A stretch of 64,000 nucleotides of DNA, taken from positions 1-64,000 of the forward strand of contig QVRM01000439.1 in assembly GCA_003439945.1 (NCBI GenBank), written 5' to 3'. The notes beneath the pieces were generated by a model that saw only the letters and a list, made by a program, of their open reading frames with translations, was not told where the DNA came from and ran no database searches. This document shows positions 13,895 through 25,870 of this stretch, in pieces. Both the position numbers and the translations under genes were made by a program. The stretch comes from Dermanyssus gallinae (taxonomy: Eukaryota; Arthropoda; Arachnida; Mesostigmata; Dermanyssidae). Position 1 is the stretch's first letter. Each line of letters opens with the position of its first letter.

Positions 13895-14740
13895 CTAGGG
13901 CAGTGTGTGCTATAGCTAAGATTCTGCCGAACATCCATGGCCCCCAAGTCCGCACAAGGCCACTGCTAATGACGGTTGCGGAATCAATATCATTATTCGG
14001 AGCGCCAGTGTGGATTAGGTCGACTTTTAAGATAAAGAAAGCAAAGCAAATGCTACGAAGGACCCAGAGGGTAGCAGCTCTGAGGGTAATATAGGGGTAC
14101 AGCACAGTCAGCACAAATGCTGCTCTGGTGCTGGCAGGATCGATCCCCTCAAGGCACTCGAAAGAAAGCGATTATGGGACTTAGGTGCTCCTACGAAGAC
14201 GGAAAAATACAGGGAGAAAAATGTCATTATTGAAACATGGCAGGCGGAGTAGGACGCCATCCTCCGGGGGTTCTGGAGGATTCTTGCGCGTATTGCTGCG
14301 AGATATTAAGGCATGGACAGAGAGGCTAGGGGCGAGCTCACCTATCATCTCACCCAGATCCTCACAGGACACGGGAACTTCAACTCGTACTTGTTCCGAA
14401 TTAGAAAGGCTCCGTCAGCGACATGCGTGTTCTGCTAAGAGGCGTAAGAGGACACTCCAGGTCACACACTGCTACCGTGCTCGGCCTGGGAGGGTGCGCG
14501 GTTAAGGGCAAGCAGGCTCGTCCGAGAGAAATGGACCAGAGCAAGAGCCCACACCACGAGGTCTGCAATCCACCTCGGTCCAGCCTATAGAGTTTACAGA
14601 ATACATCGTCTCCAGTAAGCAGGTCTGAAATCTTAGAGCAGCTACGGCAGAAGAAATCCTCCAGGAGAAATTCGAAAAATGCAAAGAAAGACAGACACTA
14701 CTGCTGCTTCAACCCGAGAGCAATCGTAGAGAAGTGCAGC
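13895..14740 (+). mobile_element. R1-clade LINE relic, C-terminal part
   Basis: Plus-strand frames contain AKILPNIHGPQVRTRPLLMT, SLFGAPVWIRSTFKIKKAKQ and RTQRVAALRVI, followed after frame changes by a GELTYHLTQILTGHGNF-like stretch, a CVFC...EDTPGHTLLPCSAWE zinc-knuckle-like region and more. These are landmarks of the R1/jockey-group post-RT region. Several frameshifts and stops show it is dead. It lies just beyond the 3' end of the ACSF2-like gene. Confidence 0.75.
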
Positions 14741-15045
14741 ACAAAGAAAACGGGCTTGCAGGTGCTAAACAAGTCGGGAACCTTAGGGCGACCCCAGACA
14801 ATTGATCTGAAAGGGCGCTCGCCACTTCTCCTGATAGTCCATAGTACTGTTCTATGAAGATCTGGGCTATCAGATGGTGAAGCTTAAGGGGGGAGGTGCG
14901 TTAGGTGGGTGTGGGTCTCAACGGAGTGACACCTAACCGTTGGGGTCGAGTCCCACACTGCTTGAGAGAGAGACTCGTAGCAATAGTGCGTAACTGCATT
15001 TAACCCTCCTCCACAATAAAAAAAAAACATTAAATACCTAGATAT

Positions 15046-15051
15046 TTTATT
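15046..15051 (-). terminator. Poly(A) signal of ACSF2-like gene
   Basis: AATAAA on the minus strand about 90 nt beyond the stop codon, with T/A-rich flanks. It gives a plausible short 3' UTR. Confidence 0.6.
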
Positions 15052-15141
15052 TCGGTTTGGCGAGACAGTAGGATACAATATATTTATATAAACTTTCAAA
15101 TATAGTTGTGATAACATCAATTACCGTAAAACCATCATACT

Positions 15142-15276
15142 TTAAGCAGGATTTTCACACAAGCCTAACCTTTGTGATATGTCCTTTTTCATGCTACTTT
15201 TTTTTATTTTTCCCGATTCCGTCTTTGGAAACTCGTGGACGAATTCGACGTATCGCGGCACTTTAAAGTGGCTTAT
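15142..15276 (-). CDS. ACSF2: ACSF2-like exon 11 with stop codon
   Basis: Acceptor ATTTTCAG; 135 nt including TAA at 15144-15142. It encodes ISHFKVPRYVEFVHEFPKTE then SGKIKK, which holds the catalytic lysine of the acyl-AMP step, and ends in a short tail. Length and end point match the family. Confidence 0.93.
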   Translation of the reverse strand: MSHFKVPRYVEFVHEFPKTESGKIKKSSMKKDISQRLGLCENPA

Positions 15277-18200
15277 CTGAAAATGGGAGTAATAATTCCG
15301 ATTAAATGAAAATTTAATAAATCATATAAGCGGATCGAATCATACTCGTGTACCGCTCATGACATTCTAGTTGACTAAAAATAGAATTGTTTATAATTTT
15401 TGTTGTTTGTTACAGTGAGAAGGAACCATTCTAAATCATGATTAAAAATATGCTTTACCTGGCACACCGAAAAAAATTTTCATTTATTGACGTTCGACAA
15501 ATTTTTTATTTGTTAGATAAATGGTTTTCCGAGAGTATATATACATATACTTTTCAAAGCACTACGTACTTTCCAAAATACTTTAAAAACTGTTTACCCT
15601 TAGAACTTGTCTGTGGTCTTATATATGAATAAATGCGTTTGCATACTAATCAGTTATCTGAGTTCTTCACATATTTTGCCAGACGTGCTGTTCCCTTTTC
15701 AATTTATGATATACCACAATCCATTCTGCTAGACAATTTCCAATTTGTGCTACCACCGCTTAACGGGACACAATTGCTCGCACGTAGCTGAATAAATCAA
15801 TTTTCTATCCACGCATTGTATAGTAGGTTAACTCACTGAAGGTTTTACGTCATGCATAAAAAAAAAGCAAATTGGATAGAACGACAGAAAATTTTCAGTA
15901 ACGTGACAATATATCTAACGCGCAGGTGAAGGACAGAACGCACCGTGAAATCAATAAGCGGAATTCATTACATTATACCGCGACGTATAGAACGTTTCCT
16001 TGGTAATGTTTTATATATCTTATGTTGGTCGTAGAAGTTGGCGTACTATGTGGCACATAATCTATGTATCGTTCGCACGTGAAGAAATACATTGTACGTC
16101 ATATCACAAAATTCGAGGGAAGCATTGACTAGTGTCGCCATAATAACGACAACGTGTTTTTGTTTCTGCAACATGTATACCATGCATATATACATGTGGG
16201 GATCCGGTTCCGGGAACAGTGTATGAAAGCGTGTAGTCTCAGCGTTACCCTTACCTGTCCTTTGCATCGTGCCCGTAGTTCTTCAGCCGACAACTGCTTT
16301 CCTGTTTTGAGTTTAACCCAGACCGCCACCTCCTCCCCTGAGAAAAGATGTATATATGTACGCTAGTGAATCAAAAAGTTCGTAGCATGGGAAACAGGCT
16401 CTAGACGGACAAATGGGGAGGCTTGTGGTACTATTTTTTATTACCAGAATAGTACACACATGTACACAGACAGATACGCGTGCCAGTGTTTTCTTTATTG
16501 TTGTTTCGTGCGCTAGCCACTTTGCCTTAATTTTTTAAGCATAGATGCTTATGCAATATTTGATATATGCACTACAGCTAATGCCCATCTCTTTCGCTAT
16601 TTCGCGCAGTTTTATTCGGCAATTAGTCATCACGAATTTGTAGACGGGTAGCACAGATTTCTTATCCGAAGTCGTTTTTAGCCGTACAGCACGTAGTGCA
16701 TCCATCACCTCTCCTAAATAAGGCAATCTATTTGGTAATGGTAGTGTACGCTAAAGTATTAGTTTAGTAAACTGCATCAAATTTGACCAATTAATTTTCG
16801 TTAAACACAAGCCTTTAAATGTTTGCTTAATCATAGCACGGTACTTGTACTGCTCCATAGATACTGGAGGGTCTAAAATACCACAGATGCGCAAAAACTG
16901 ATCACCATGTCACTTATCTTTTGTTACGTCCGAAAAAGGTTTCTCTCCTGCGCATTTTGAAATTGTAGACTGGCAATGCTACGAACTTTTTATCCACCTA
17001 GAATATGTACTAGCTTTGGTGGTATAAGACTGACACTCTTTGCTACTTTGTCAGATGCATGCTCATACTTTCACCCATTATTGGACCCGCGATTTCAGAA
17101 TAGGTCAACATTTAGGCGTTTAGGTTCTTCTTTGCAAAATCTTACCCAATCGAGGATCAGGTACTCCAAAGGCGTAGACTTCCTTAATTTCGTTTAAGCC
17201 AAGGAGAAAGTCTTCGATCTCGGCCGGGTAAATATTTTCTCCCCCGCGAATGATCATATCCTTAAGTCGACCTGTGATCGATATGTGGCCATCAGCGTTC
17301 ATCGTTGCTTCATCGCTAAAAATCAACGAAAATAGCACGTTCAACTTCACATACAACATACCAGTGATTTGCATTGTTCAAAGCGTATAAATAATAAATA
17401 TATAATTGTGTTTACACTTGCAGAGAAACACAAACGCAAATTAACACCACAAAAATAAATGCTATAGAACTCCGTCGTGGTGGACGCAGTGCACCGAATT
17501 AGCCGGAACTATCTTTGGTGTATCAGGCTGCATGTACAGCACTCTTCACAGAAGATCTACATGAGCGCTTTAATCTAACCACAGCATCCACATATATATT
17601 CAACGCCCTGAAGTGAGAAAACAAGTTGTGTAAAGCTTATATCTGATTTCATGGAAAATTATACAACAGGAGAACTCTTTCTCACACGTGACACTATGCG
17701 TGGATCAGGCTGGCTTTCACACTGACTAAAGCAGTGCTTATGCCGAAATTGTGGTAAATGTTGCTCCACATATAATTTGCTAAACTGCTGAAATGCACTT
17801 AATTTTCAGCACAGTATAAATTGGCTATGTAAAGTGTACAAATCACGCACTCGGCATGAATAAATAACGGATTTTCATGATAATTGTGTATACGTATTGA
17901 ACCCTATATATATATATATATACGAACGTGACGGCCCCAAAAGCGGACACCGACCATCCCAGACTGGGTACTTACCCGGAATGATACCAGCCATTTTTGA
18001 TAACTTGCGCAGTTTTGTCCGGTTGACTTAGATAACCTGAAAACACATTATAGCCCCTGGCGCAGAGCTCACCCCTTTCTCCAAATGGAACAATTCTTCC
18101 ATTTGCGTCTACCACCTTCAACTCAACGTGGTCCATTGCCAGTTGTAGAAGCCGGCCCTCTGCTGCTGGCGTTGCGAATGTGGCCAGCGGACTCATCTCC

Positions 18201-21200
18201 GTTGAACCGTAACCTTCCTGTGTTTAGAAATGATTTCGCATGTTTACCGAATCCCGATGCTTAAATACTCAGCTAGTGCAAGCAGAAGTAAAAAAATGTT
18301 GTTGACGGGGACCGCCTAGTCTAACAGCTAATATTGGTCTATTGTTGCACGCACCCTATTGAAAACAGTTTTCAGTGTTGTCCTGATTCGATAATATACA
18401 ACGCACACCCATACAGGTCAGTATTTGCCACTCATCGATCATCCCTTAGTGACCATAATCGTAGTAGAAACAAAGTAGTAGCAAAATATTAAATACAATT
18501 TATACGCATTCCTTTGGATTACGCTTAACTGGCGCAATTATCTTGCATATCTCAACAACACAAGACCATGTGTTATTTAGATCTTCCTTTCTTGCAACTT
18601 TGAGATTGTTGATACGATTTTTAGGTAGTTAAGTCAAAGTAAGGCTTTTTCACTTTCTAAGAAAAGAATCCACGGTTCCTAAATTCAAGCAAAGAGAGAC
18701 ATGTAATTTTTGGTGCATCGTTTCGAAATATTTAAACATTTAGCTTGTTAGTTATAGGCAATTTATTTGAATTGCCGTTACTTGTATATGCTTTCTATGT
18801 GTTCTATCACTTAATGCTATCCACACTGTAGACCCATTTGTATTTGATACACGGCCTCAATAACACGTGGAACAAAGAGCTGACCGCAGAGGCCACGTTC
18901 ATTAATTTGGCTTCGTACGCACTGACGAAGCACGCGTGGCTTCACACAGCTTCGCAAACAAGATTTTTGCAGAACTCGCGAGCTAAAGCCAAAGAGACGA
19001 CCAGTAAACCCGCTAGCGGTGCATGTAGAGACGCAGAGCCGGGCCAGCTCGGGTCTAGCGCAGGTGATTAGCAATAACCAACGACTCACCAAGAGAGACA
19101 GCCGAAAAGTCTGCTTCACTCGTCGAACGAGTTGCTCCGGAACCATGGTGCCGCCTACAACGCCTTTTCGTAGTGACGTGGACGAGCCATTCCATTTGAC
19201 GTGAGACAGCATATCTATGTACATCGTTGGTGTGCCGTAGACCACCGTGCACCTGCAAGATGCGCGATCAACACAGTTGGTGGTGAAGTCTATCTACGAA
19301 CTGAAACTCCTCACACTTTTATACGACGTGGTGTTAATATATATGCGTCAAAACTCTGCATGTTGTACTTCACGGCAGGCTAAGGCCATTATATCGTTCC
19401 GTATTAGAACAGTTTATAGATACCGAGAAAGGGACCACCGACGACAATATAGCACTGTTACAACTGTTACTTTAGTAATGCAAATAGATAGAGCCGCATA
19501 AAGTCCGTCTGTGTATTACGTCATATTGGTTTTGAGGAGAGTATCTTTAACTTTACAATAAGAGCAGCCTTTTTACCACCCTACATATCACGTGACATCC
19601 ATCAATGACGTATCCCGTCGATCGAACTTTATGATCATTCGAATCTACTTGGCGATTAATGGCTGAACTGCAATTTGGTACCATCAAGCAGTAAACACGC
19701 GAACAGTTTTCTAGCGGAGGACAGAAATCGAGACATGCCTTTACGGCCGCCCGAACCAGCTTCCGAGGCACTCTTGTTGCTTCGGCAAATATTATAATTT
19801 ATATACAAATGCATTAATGCACTTATAGAAGCATTTATACATATACATATTAAATATTGAAGTTTGACCAGCGACGTCCGCGATAGTATGCAGTTAGCAA
19901 CGTGGTACTGCTCGCAAGCTGAACTACAATGTCTCCATACACTTTTCGGCTTTAAATCGTAGAGACCCATCACTGTGCATTACTGCGGTAAGCGTCATAC
20001 ACTATCTGTCACGTAAACATTTCCGTCCATTACTGCCACCGGTTCCCTGCCTAATGTTTAGTACAACGGTCGATCTCCTTTTTTGTAGCGCCGTTCGCCT
20101 CATAGAACCGGTAATTTTGAATTTTGCTACAGTCTTCTGTCATCACATCGTTAAATCGCTTGGTAGGTAAACATCATGGTACGTTGTAACGCACACCGCT
20201 TTTATGTAGCAGAGTATTTGTGTACTTGCAATGTGTGTTCTAAGACTCCATCGCCAAATGGCTGAATTATCCACCTCAGTTCTCTTGGCAATATTTTTAC
20301 CTCCGACTGACAGTGTGCAGGTGTCATAGGTTGATAATCGATACGCAAACGCTGTAGAACGTACATTAATACACAACATTTGTAGACATGATGTGAATGT
20401 AATGTCTGCTAATCGCTACAGCTTGTCTCAGTGGCTGTCTGATTTCAACGTAGTCGTAAGTTTAAGTAATACGTGACGTTTTCTGTGAATCAGGGGTCTG
20501 TGCATGCATTTTCGTGACGCTTGCGGTACTTACTAATGTATTAAGATATAAATATATTTAGTAGTTGTTAAGGAATTAGTATATATTAGTATATAATTAT
20601 AGTATAATCGTATAATAAATAGTATAATAGTATATAATATTAGTATATACTTAGTATAGTTAAGGAATTAGTATATTTGGTAGTCACATTTCTGTATGTT
20701 TCACCTGGAAAGGTGGCGGTGTGGTCTAGGGGACTAGTGCGCTAGTCACGGTTGTCATCTAACGGGGTGTCGCCGGTTCTATCCCTGTTCTTGATCGAAT
20801 TTTCTTTGAGCGATGCTTATTGAGAATAGATGATAAACCGTACCGCTGAAAGTCAGCGGCCATGCTGCCACAAGGACTGTTGGGGAAACCCTAGATATCT
20901 TAACATGTCCAGCCCTCGGTGCATTGAAGATATACCTCAGGTTGAATTCCAAGCTCGTAGGGGACGGAGGATGGTCTAGAATTATAAACAACCTCCTCAA
21001 TCAATGTTTTTAATTCTAAGTTTTACTTGGAACGATCGCGAGGCAGACAACTGACTCCAACTAAGCAGAACATTTAAAAATTATTTAATTTTTTCTGTGA
21101 TGGACAACTGGAGGTGACGGCCTGCCGACCAGTATTTATTCTCTATAATATTAAAACAATAATTAATTGATAATTTATTGGTTTAATATTCAAACTGGGA

Positions 21201-24200
21201 TGCATTGTTGCGCTTTATTGTAACGTTCATTATGGCCATTCCCAATTTCAGTTTAGAATGAAGATTAGCCAAGTTCTTCAATATATATATATATATATAT
21301 ATACATACAGCGTTGTTTTGCACAACATTCTGCAGTGAATTCAAGTCGCCGTTATAACGCGCACAGCTTCTAACCAAGCTGAACAGACCAGTTTATCTGA
21401 CGACTTACCTGCAGTCTTCGATAGCCTGCATTGCGGCTACAGCGTTAAAGCGAGGCGCCGGCAGGACAATGTTAGCAGCCTGGATGGTTGCCGCCAATGT
21501 CCCCAGCACGCAGCCAAAAATGTGGACTAGTGGCACGTTCAACAAAATTGCGTCGGATTCGCGTAAACCTAGTAGAAACAAACCGTCAGCAAACAGCGGC
21601 CACACAATTGGATGCATATTATAATATATATATATATATATATTCCTCATTCATATGATAAAATCACCTTTGTTAGGTACATAGTCAATGATATATAAAT
21701 AGATATATATATATATATATATATATGCCGCGCGATTGCTCAAGCTGGACACGTCGTTGGGAAATTTTTTTAGCAGGCAAGCCGCTAGAATACCCAGTGC
21801 GGCACCGCAAAATGAGCCACAGGTCAGCAACAATTAAGTACTGCAAGCACACAACATAGCATAAGGCCACGTTTGTTAATTGAAACTAAAAACGATCTGC
21901 TATAGCGCTAAGTGCTTATGGGTATGAATATAATATTAAATTGCTTATCTGATACAGTTTCGATCCGAGCGTGGTAAAGATGGAGAATGACTGTGTATGA
22001 CTTGACTTGATTTGAGAATGCATTCAGTAGGTAGATACGATATGATTAAGTTGTTAAGATAGATCAAAGAACAGAACGGACACTATTGCGACAAAGAGGG
22101 AGAAGCTTGTTTCTCTCGTTTCACGTTTTCACCGAGTCAGCACCACGAGCGTCGGCAGTGCTTTTGTTGTTGTGTGCAACTCTATGCGCGGACGACCATG
22201 ACCGCAGAAACATGGACGACCAACAGCGATAACGATCGAATTAAGCCAAAGCGAAGCTTTTCTACTTACCGGCTCTTATCCCGAAGGTATATGCATTATT
22301 GACGAGGTTGTGATGGGTGAGGACAACGCCTTTTGGTTTTCCGGTTGTACCTGCAGCGGAGAAGTTAAATCACCCAACAAAAGTGCGGACTACGATAATA
22401 AGGCAAACAGCAGCAATAATGCTAGTGCAGAGATAAGACGATTATGAACGAGTTATGATTGGCGCCCGTATATATGATGCGCGTTTACGGTGTTGAAAAC
22501 AGTTGAAAATATATAAATTAAAAACTAAACTCCGCTCTGCGGCTGATGATCATTACATAAAAATGACACGATTTAGAATATTGTTTTGGACTATTACGTT
22601 AGTGGTGAACGTGCATTTGCGAGAGACGAGACGCTTGGTCCGTGAATTCATCCAAGCTCGCATCCTACAAGAGGCAACAGTTATTTCAAGTATACTGTAT
22701 ACATAATACTGTATCTTAGAAACGCAATGGCGGCCGAGGATATGCATAAGCTTTCGTTGTAGCTCTGCAACTGCTACTTGCATTAAACGTGGCTGCTTGC
22801 ACTACTTTAACTATTTTCAACCTTTCAATCTTTTAACTAAAATGACTTAGGTGCATAGGTGCTGGCCAAGCATAGCGTTTTTGTTCAGCAAATTACAGTT
22901 TTAAAGCTTTAAGTGTGGTGAAATAAATACTGAATTAAAGCCATAAGTGTTACACAAACATGCTGACCAGATGTGAATTGTATGCTAGCTGGAAAGTCGG
23001 CGTCCAATGTAGTTTGTAATTCCTCAGATTTGCTACGGCAGACATCGGTGTCTCCATTTTCAACGATATCAGCTATTAAAGTAGTTCCACTGAAAAACAA
23101 AAGTTTGACAGTTTTAACTGGCTGATTTTTGTGTCATTTTTTGATCAAAGTGACCCGGAAATACTTGAAGAGCGATATATGGAATTGTAGATGCCGTTAA
23201 AGCAAATATCTTTTATAACGGAACATATTCTCTAAGAAGTCTTGTTTCGGCGCGAGAGTAAAATTACTACAATTTGTGACACTGGTGTTTTTGGTCGCCA
23301 TTGTAGAGCAAAATATGCAATTGCGAGACAACCAGTCCGCCTATACAGAAACTATCACACCGTCGTGTTCGTTCTGCTTTCTCAGAAAAGAAACACATGT
23401 AACGCCGGTCATTTTTCGGCGGGCATATCGAGATTGAGTGCATGCATAAATAATTTTGTCCGATTTCTCTATAGAAAAACTAAGCACGATCTATTCGTGT
23501 ATGATCTAATCGACGCATTCGTGAGAAACTTCTGCTTTTTCTCAAAAACAAATATTACCGCCCAGAAGATGCGACACGGTCGTTTAGAAGAGAATTCACA
23601 AAGAAGTAAAAAAAATTTCTAGCCTTTACGCCCAATATCTCAAAATCATAACTCTACGACCAGTCACAACGCTCAAAACTAACACACTCGGGCAAATGCT
23701 CAAGTTTCATGACGATTACCATATGTGTGGTACAAAAATGATCGTCATGAACTGTGCGTTTGCCTGAATGTGCTAGTTTTGAGCGCTGTGAGTGATTTTT
23801 GAGACATTTAGTGTGAAAGCTAATAAAATAACTTCATTTTTGCAAATTCTCTTCTAAACGACCATGTCGCATCATCTGGCCGGCGATATATATTCTTCGA
23901 AGGAAGCAGAATTTTCTCACGAACACGGCAGTGTGCTTGGTGTATAGAATGACTGGTTATCTCGCAATTGCACATTTTGCTCTCCTATGTCGGGCAAATT
24001 CACCAGTGTCACAAATTGTAATCATTTCACTCTCACTCCGAAACAAGACTTCGTAGAGACCATGTTCCAATGGCGAAAAATGCAGTTTCATCTATCGCTC
24101 TTTAAATATTTTTGAGACACCTTGTTTATATTTATATTTATATTTATATTTATATTTATATTTATATTTTATTTATATTTTATATTTATATTTATATTTA

Positions 24201-25819
24201 TATTTTATATTTATATTTATATTTATATTTATAATTTATATTTATATTTATATTTTTATATTTATATTTATTTATTTATATTTAATTTATTTTATATTAT
24301 TTTATTTTATTTTATTTTATATTTATATTTATATTTATTTATATTTATATTTATATTTATATTTATATTTATATTTATATTTATCTTTATATTATATTTA
24401 TATTTATATTTATTTTTTTTATATTTATTTTAGATTTATATTATTTATATTTATCGATCAACACACTTACGGTCTGTGTTCTGTTCCCATTGTGATGACA
24501 CGTCTAAGGTATGGCAGATTCGTGAGACGAAGTTGATTGCAAGTTGATCCAGAGTTGATTTCAGGTGCAAGTCTGAGTACCGTTAGATAGGGATCCGTCG
24601 GACTGTATGCCGGATGGCCTAAGACAAGTGCAGAACAGCGGGACTGTGCACAATAGGGATTAAGTACTTTTAGTGTTGCCTCGCAGTTACCGTTTTTTTT
24701 TATAATATGCTAACTTAAACCTGATGCAAGCAAGCAAATAGTAAAACGGTTACATGTGTCTGCGCCTCGCGACTGAAGGAGACACAGACCTGTAGGTGCG
24801 CGGGTTCGAGCCCCATTGTTGTACATTTGTATTTGTGGGGGTCCGTCTATGAAGCAACGCGAAAAGCAGACCCATGAACGTTAAATCTTGGCTGAGTCAT
24901 GAAAGAAAAACAAGGATGCTAAACCGATTGAAATGAGCAACCACTAATCATCAACCTGGAAAACAGATTGTAGCCAATAAAACAATAGATATGCAGTTTG
25001 TGTTCTTATTTGCAGTACGCTTCGCGATGTATTTGACACACACATTAAATGCGGTAGTTGCATGTTTGGTGAAGATGTATGGCCAAAAAAGACGAAAATC
25101 AAAAGGAATAAGAAAAAAACAAGAAACATGCAAGTATAAGAACGGGAGGAATTCAAGAGCCTAAGAAGTGGATTTTACTGACTAGTGTTCTCTTATAATA
25201 AGCGTCAATGCCGAGTTGTGCATTTAGGACTGGCATAATGCAAATAATTATCGGAAAATAATAACAAATGTTTACTACTTTACTCACCACTGGATGCCTA
25301 GCGGTAATATCTTTTTTTTTATCCCGGCCTTAATAGTTAACACGTGCGTCGCACTCTACTCTGAACGCCTGGAGCCGAGTCGGAAACACCCTTTAATTTC
25401 TTAAACGAAGAAAAGTCTGCAAGTTGGGCGAATAAAAAGACGGTCGTTCTCCCTCCCACCTCTCTCTCTCTCTCGCTCTCTCTATATATATAGGGGAAAT
25501 AAATTGCGTTAAGGAAGGCGAGATAGGTTGAAAACGTGAGTGGGGCCTTTTATTGATTAAGTTGAGTTTATACCAGATTTAGAGCGTGCTCCAGTTCTGA
25601 AGGCTGGAGGGCCGGGTTGATGTTGACCAACACGGCTCCAATCTTAGCGCAAGCAAACTGCACAACGGCCCATTCGTACACGTTCGGAGACATAATGCCG
25701 ATCAGCGAACCGTGCCCGTATTCAGATCCAAGTGATAGTAACCCCGCAGACAATGCGTCAATCTGCAAGTAGGAACAGCCGTTTCAGTAACGCAAACAGC
25801 GTATATATAATATATGTAA

Positions 25820-25870
<51 letters not shown>

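Noticed and set aside
20715..20786. Possible tRNA gene
   Set aside because: A- and B-boxes are present but the cloverleaf arms do not fold well and a SINE body follows; called as SINE.
23242..23622. 126-codon plus-strand frame
   Set aside because: It lies entirely inside the left arm of the foldback and has no family motif; the right arm has no matching frame.
25186..25310. Tiny candidate exon on the minus strand near 25290 (AG-flanked, followed by GTGAGT)
   Set aside because: Not needed: exon 3 at 24471-24643 follows exon 2 with correct phase and homology.
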